Positions 12,199 to 13,733 of a stretch of DNA of 13,733 nt are shown piece after piece. A program made the position numbers and the translations under genes. A model generated the notes under the pieces. The model searched no databases. It had not been told where the DNA came from and saw only the letters and a list, made by a program, of their open reading frames with translations. The DNA is from Alkalibacter saccharofermentans DSM 14828. GTDB lineage: Bacteria > Bacillota > Clostridia > Eubacteriales > Alkalibacteraceae. The DNA lies in the NCBI RefSeq assembly GCF_900128885.1, contig NZ_FQTU01000024.1, positions 1 to 13,733 on the forward strand, in the 5' to 3' direction. How positions within the stretch are numbered: position 1 is the first letter of the stretch; each line of letters opens with the position of its first letter.

Positions 12199-13733
12199 AT
12201 GATGAGATCATTAATCAAACGAGCGAATGAAAACAAACAGGCTAGTTTACTTAAGATCATATTTATAATGGTTCTTATTCTAGTTGCGGTGTATTTTGTA
12301 CATTTAACAGGTGGTACAAAAAAGGTCTACGTACACTTACTGTATGTTCCTATAATACTATCCTCACTTTTCTGGGGTTCTTTTGGCGGTTTGACCGTAG
12401 GCATGGTCTCAGGTTTATCGGTTGGACCATTAATGCCACTTGATGTATCCAGTGGCATTATGCAAGATCCTGTAAATTGGATTTCCCGTATGCTTGCCTT
12501 CTCTCTGATTGGTCTTTTTACAGGGCACATGCTTGACTGGATAAATCAATTAAATAGGGAAGCACAAGACAGGAACTTATCAAGCCCTTTTTATGATCTT
12601 CCGAATACAACGAAGCTTATTTTTGACATTGAAAGCAGCATAGACTCAGAGGAACATTTCAAAATTATATCCATCAAGCTAACAAATCTGGATGGCATCG
12701 AAAAATATGTTGATAGTGAACTGGTATTTGATCTAGTCAAAAATTTAGCAAAACAGCTAGAGCATAGCTGTGGCAGAAAAGCAGTGTATTCTTATGGGAA
12801 AGATGAGTTGATTTTATTAGTATTTGATGATTGTGTTGAAGATTACGAAGAAAAAATCAATCGAGTCTTGAAACATTATTCTACGTTCCCAATTTCACTT
12901 GCCGGATATGACATAAGGGTATCGCTTAAAGTGGGGATTTATGAGTATCGTGGTGAAGATATTTCCCCAACTGAAATATATAATAAAGCCCGGATCGCTC
13001 ACGAGCAAGGTGAGCATAGAGAATCAGGCGTTTATTATTACGATGTCAGCTTAGAAAATAAAAGAAGAGAGATGCACGATATCACTGGAGCATTGCTTGA
13101 ATCTATCCGAAAAGATGAGTTGTTTTTGATGTACCAGCCCAAAATTGATATTGTAAACAATAAAATTTCTGGTGTAGAAGCATTAGTAAGATGGAATAGA
13201 AACGGAAATAATTTTATAGGACCTGATATGTTTATTCCTATCGCAGAAGAGATTGGGTTTATTAAGGAGATTTCAAAGTTTGTTTTTGAAAATGCAACGA
13301 CACAGATGGAAATGTGGAAAAACAGAGGAATTGATATAAAATGTGCTATTAACGCATCCGCAAAGGAATTAATAGACAAAGATTTTATTAATTGGGGACA
13401 GGAAACAATAACCAGCAAAAATGTCGATAGATCTGACATCGAGATTGAAATAACTGAAAGAGCCATAGCTTACAATGACAAAAAAATGATAAAAACAATG
13501 AACTACTTGAAGGAAAGGGGATATCAAATTTCCATTGATGACTTTGGAACTGGTTATAATTCACTGATGAGTCTTGGTGAAATACCTTTTGATATACTAA
13601 AAATCGACAAATATTTTATTGACAGAATAGATAGAATTCAAATTAGAGAACTGGTTAAACTTTTTATAGAATACTCACACACATTTGGGAAAATTGTTAT
13701 AGCAGAGGGCGTTGAGACCGAGAAGCAATTAAA
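12199..13733 (+). CDS. Membrane protein with degenerate GGDEF and intact EAL phosphodiesterase domain (partial)
   Basis: The frame is open to the window edge (511 codons seen). Residues about 18-115 are a membrane domain with about four segments, including VYVHLLYVPIILSSLFWG (43-60), typical of N-terminal sensory membrane regions of GGDEF/EAL proteins. Residues about 135-285 are a GGDEF fold whose signature reads YGKDEL (199-204), so cyclase activity is unlikely. It may bind GTP as a regulator. The EAL domain starts near 295: YQPKID (312-317), EAL (327-329), N385, E417/E420 (EITE), D447-D448 (DDFGTGYNSL), K468 and EGVET (503-507). All metal and catalytic positions seen so far are kept, so it should hydrolyse c-di-GMP to pGpG. 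The SD AGAGAGGAG precedes the ATG-ATG at 12199/12202. Only the last part of EAL is missing from view. Confidence 0.9.
   Translation, partial: MMRSLIKRANENKQASLLKIIFIMVLILVAVYFVHLTGGTKKVYVHLLYVPIILSSLFWGSFGGLTVGMVSGLSVGPLMPLDVSSGIMQDPVNWISRMLAFSLIGLFTGHMLDWINQLNREAQDRNLSSPFYDLPNTTKLIFDIESSIDSEEHFKIISIKLTNLDGIEKYVDSELVFDLVKNLAKQLEHSCGRKAVYSYGKDELILLVFDDCVEDYEEKINRVLKHYSTFPISLAGYDIRVSLKVGIYEYRGEDISPTEIYNKARIAHEQGEHRESGVYYYDVSLENKRREMHDITGALLESIRKDELFLMYQPKIDIVNNKISGVEALVRWNRNGNNFIGPDMFIPIAEEIGFIKEISKFVFENATTQMEMWKNRGIDIKCAINASAKELIDKDFINWGQETITSKNVDRSDIEIEITERAIAYNDKKMIKTMNYLKERGYQISIDDFGTGYNSLMSLGEIPFDILKIDKYFIDRIDRIQIRELVKLFIEYSHTFGKIVIAEGVETEKQL

Noticed and set aside
13038..13466. 142-codon minus-strand open frame
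   Set aside because: It is the shadow of the EAL domain on the plus strand, where the motifs EAL, EITE and DDFGTGYNSL are clear.
1..13733. CRISPR array, tRNA, rRNA, transposase or integrase genes
   Set aside because: No regularly spaced repeats, no tRNA-like cloverleaf and no intact mobile-element protein were seen in reading the window.

Overview
The window is AT-rich, uses strong GGAGG-type ribosome binding sites and includes TTG and GTG starts. It carries a c-di-GMP-I riboswitch and several stand-alone c-di-GMP enzymes. Together with the remnant of an Fe-S scaffold gene of a type I know from anaerobic Clostridia, this suggests a low-GC Bacillota, probably an anaerobic clostridial organism. 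The genus cannot be told from the sequence. All real genes found are on the plus strand.

Layout. (1) 1-255: the tail of an upstream gene and a leader with a strong hairpin. (2) 256-3564: a two-gene unit with a double-domain KaiC-like ATPase and a pseudo-receiver/PAS/GGDEF/HD-GYP protein. (3) 3565-4320: a long regulatory interval holding a terminator, gene debris, a promoter, a clear c-di-GMP-I (GEMM) riboswitch and a terminator-like hairpin. (4) 4321-7045: the three-gene operon it controls. It encodes a cobalamin-binding protein with the W-x9-EH and ExHxxG signatures of CarH-type B12 photoreceptors but no MerR DNA-binding domain, an SGDEF diguanylate cyclase, and a small polytopic membrane protein. 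(5) 7046-11485: accessory genes (a ketopantoate-reductase-family enzyme, a membrane-anchored serine beta-lactamase-fold hydrolase, the GTPase RsgA with a leader ORF) lying between two copies of a ~75 bp direct repeat. (6) 11704-12047: an internally deleted, frameshifted Fe-S scaffold pseudogene. (7) 12199-end: a membrane protein with a degenerate GGDEF and an apparently intact EAL domain, cut by the window edge.

How it fits together. Four proteins and one RNA here make, break or read c-di-GMP. The most interesting hypothesis is that a B12-dependent (possibly light-, oxygen- or corrinoid-responsive) sensor sets the output of the neighbouring diguanylate cyclase, while the riboswitch feeds c-di-GMP back onto transcription of the same operon. 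A 42 bp promoter-bearing segment upstream of the riboswitch recurs almost perfectly (41/42) upstream of the EAL gene, so the two units probably share a duplicated promoter. The link to the KaiC-like ATPase is suggested only by proximity.
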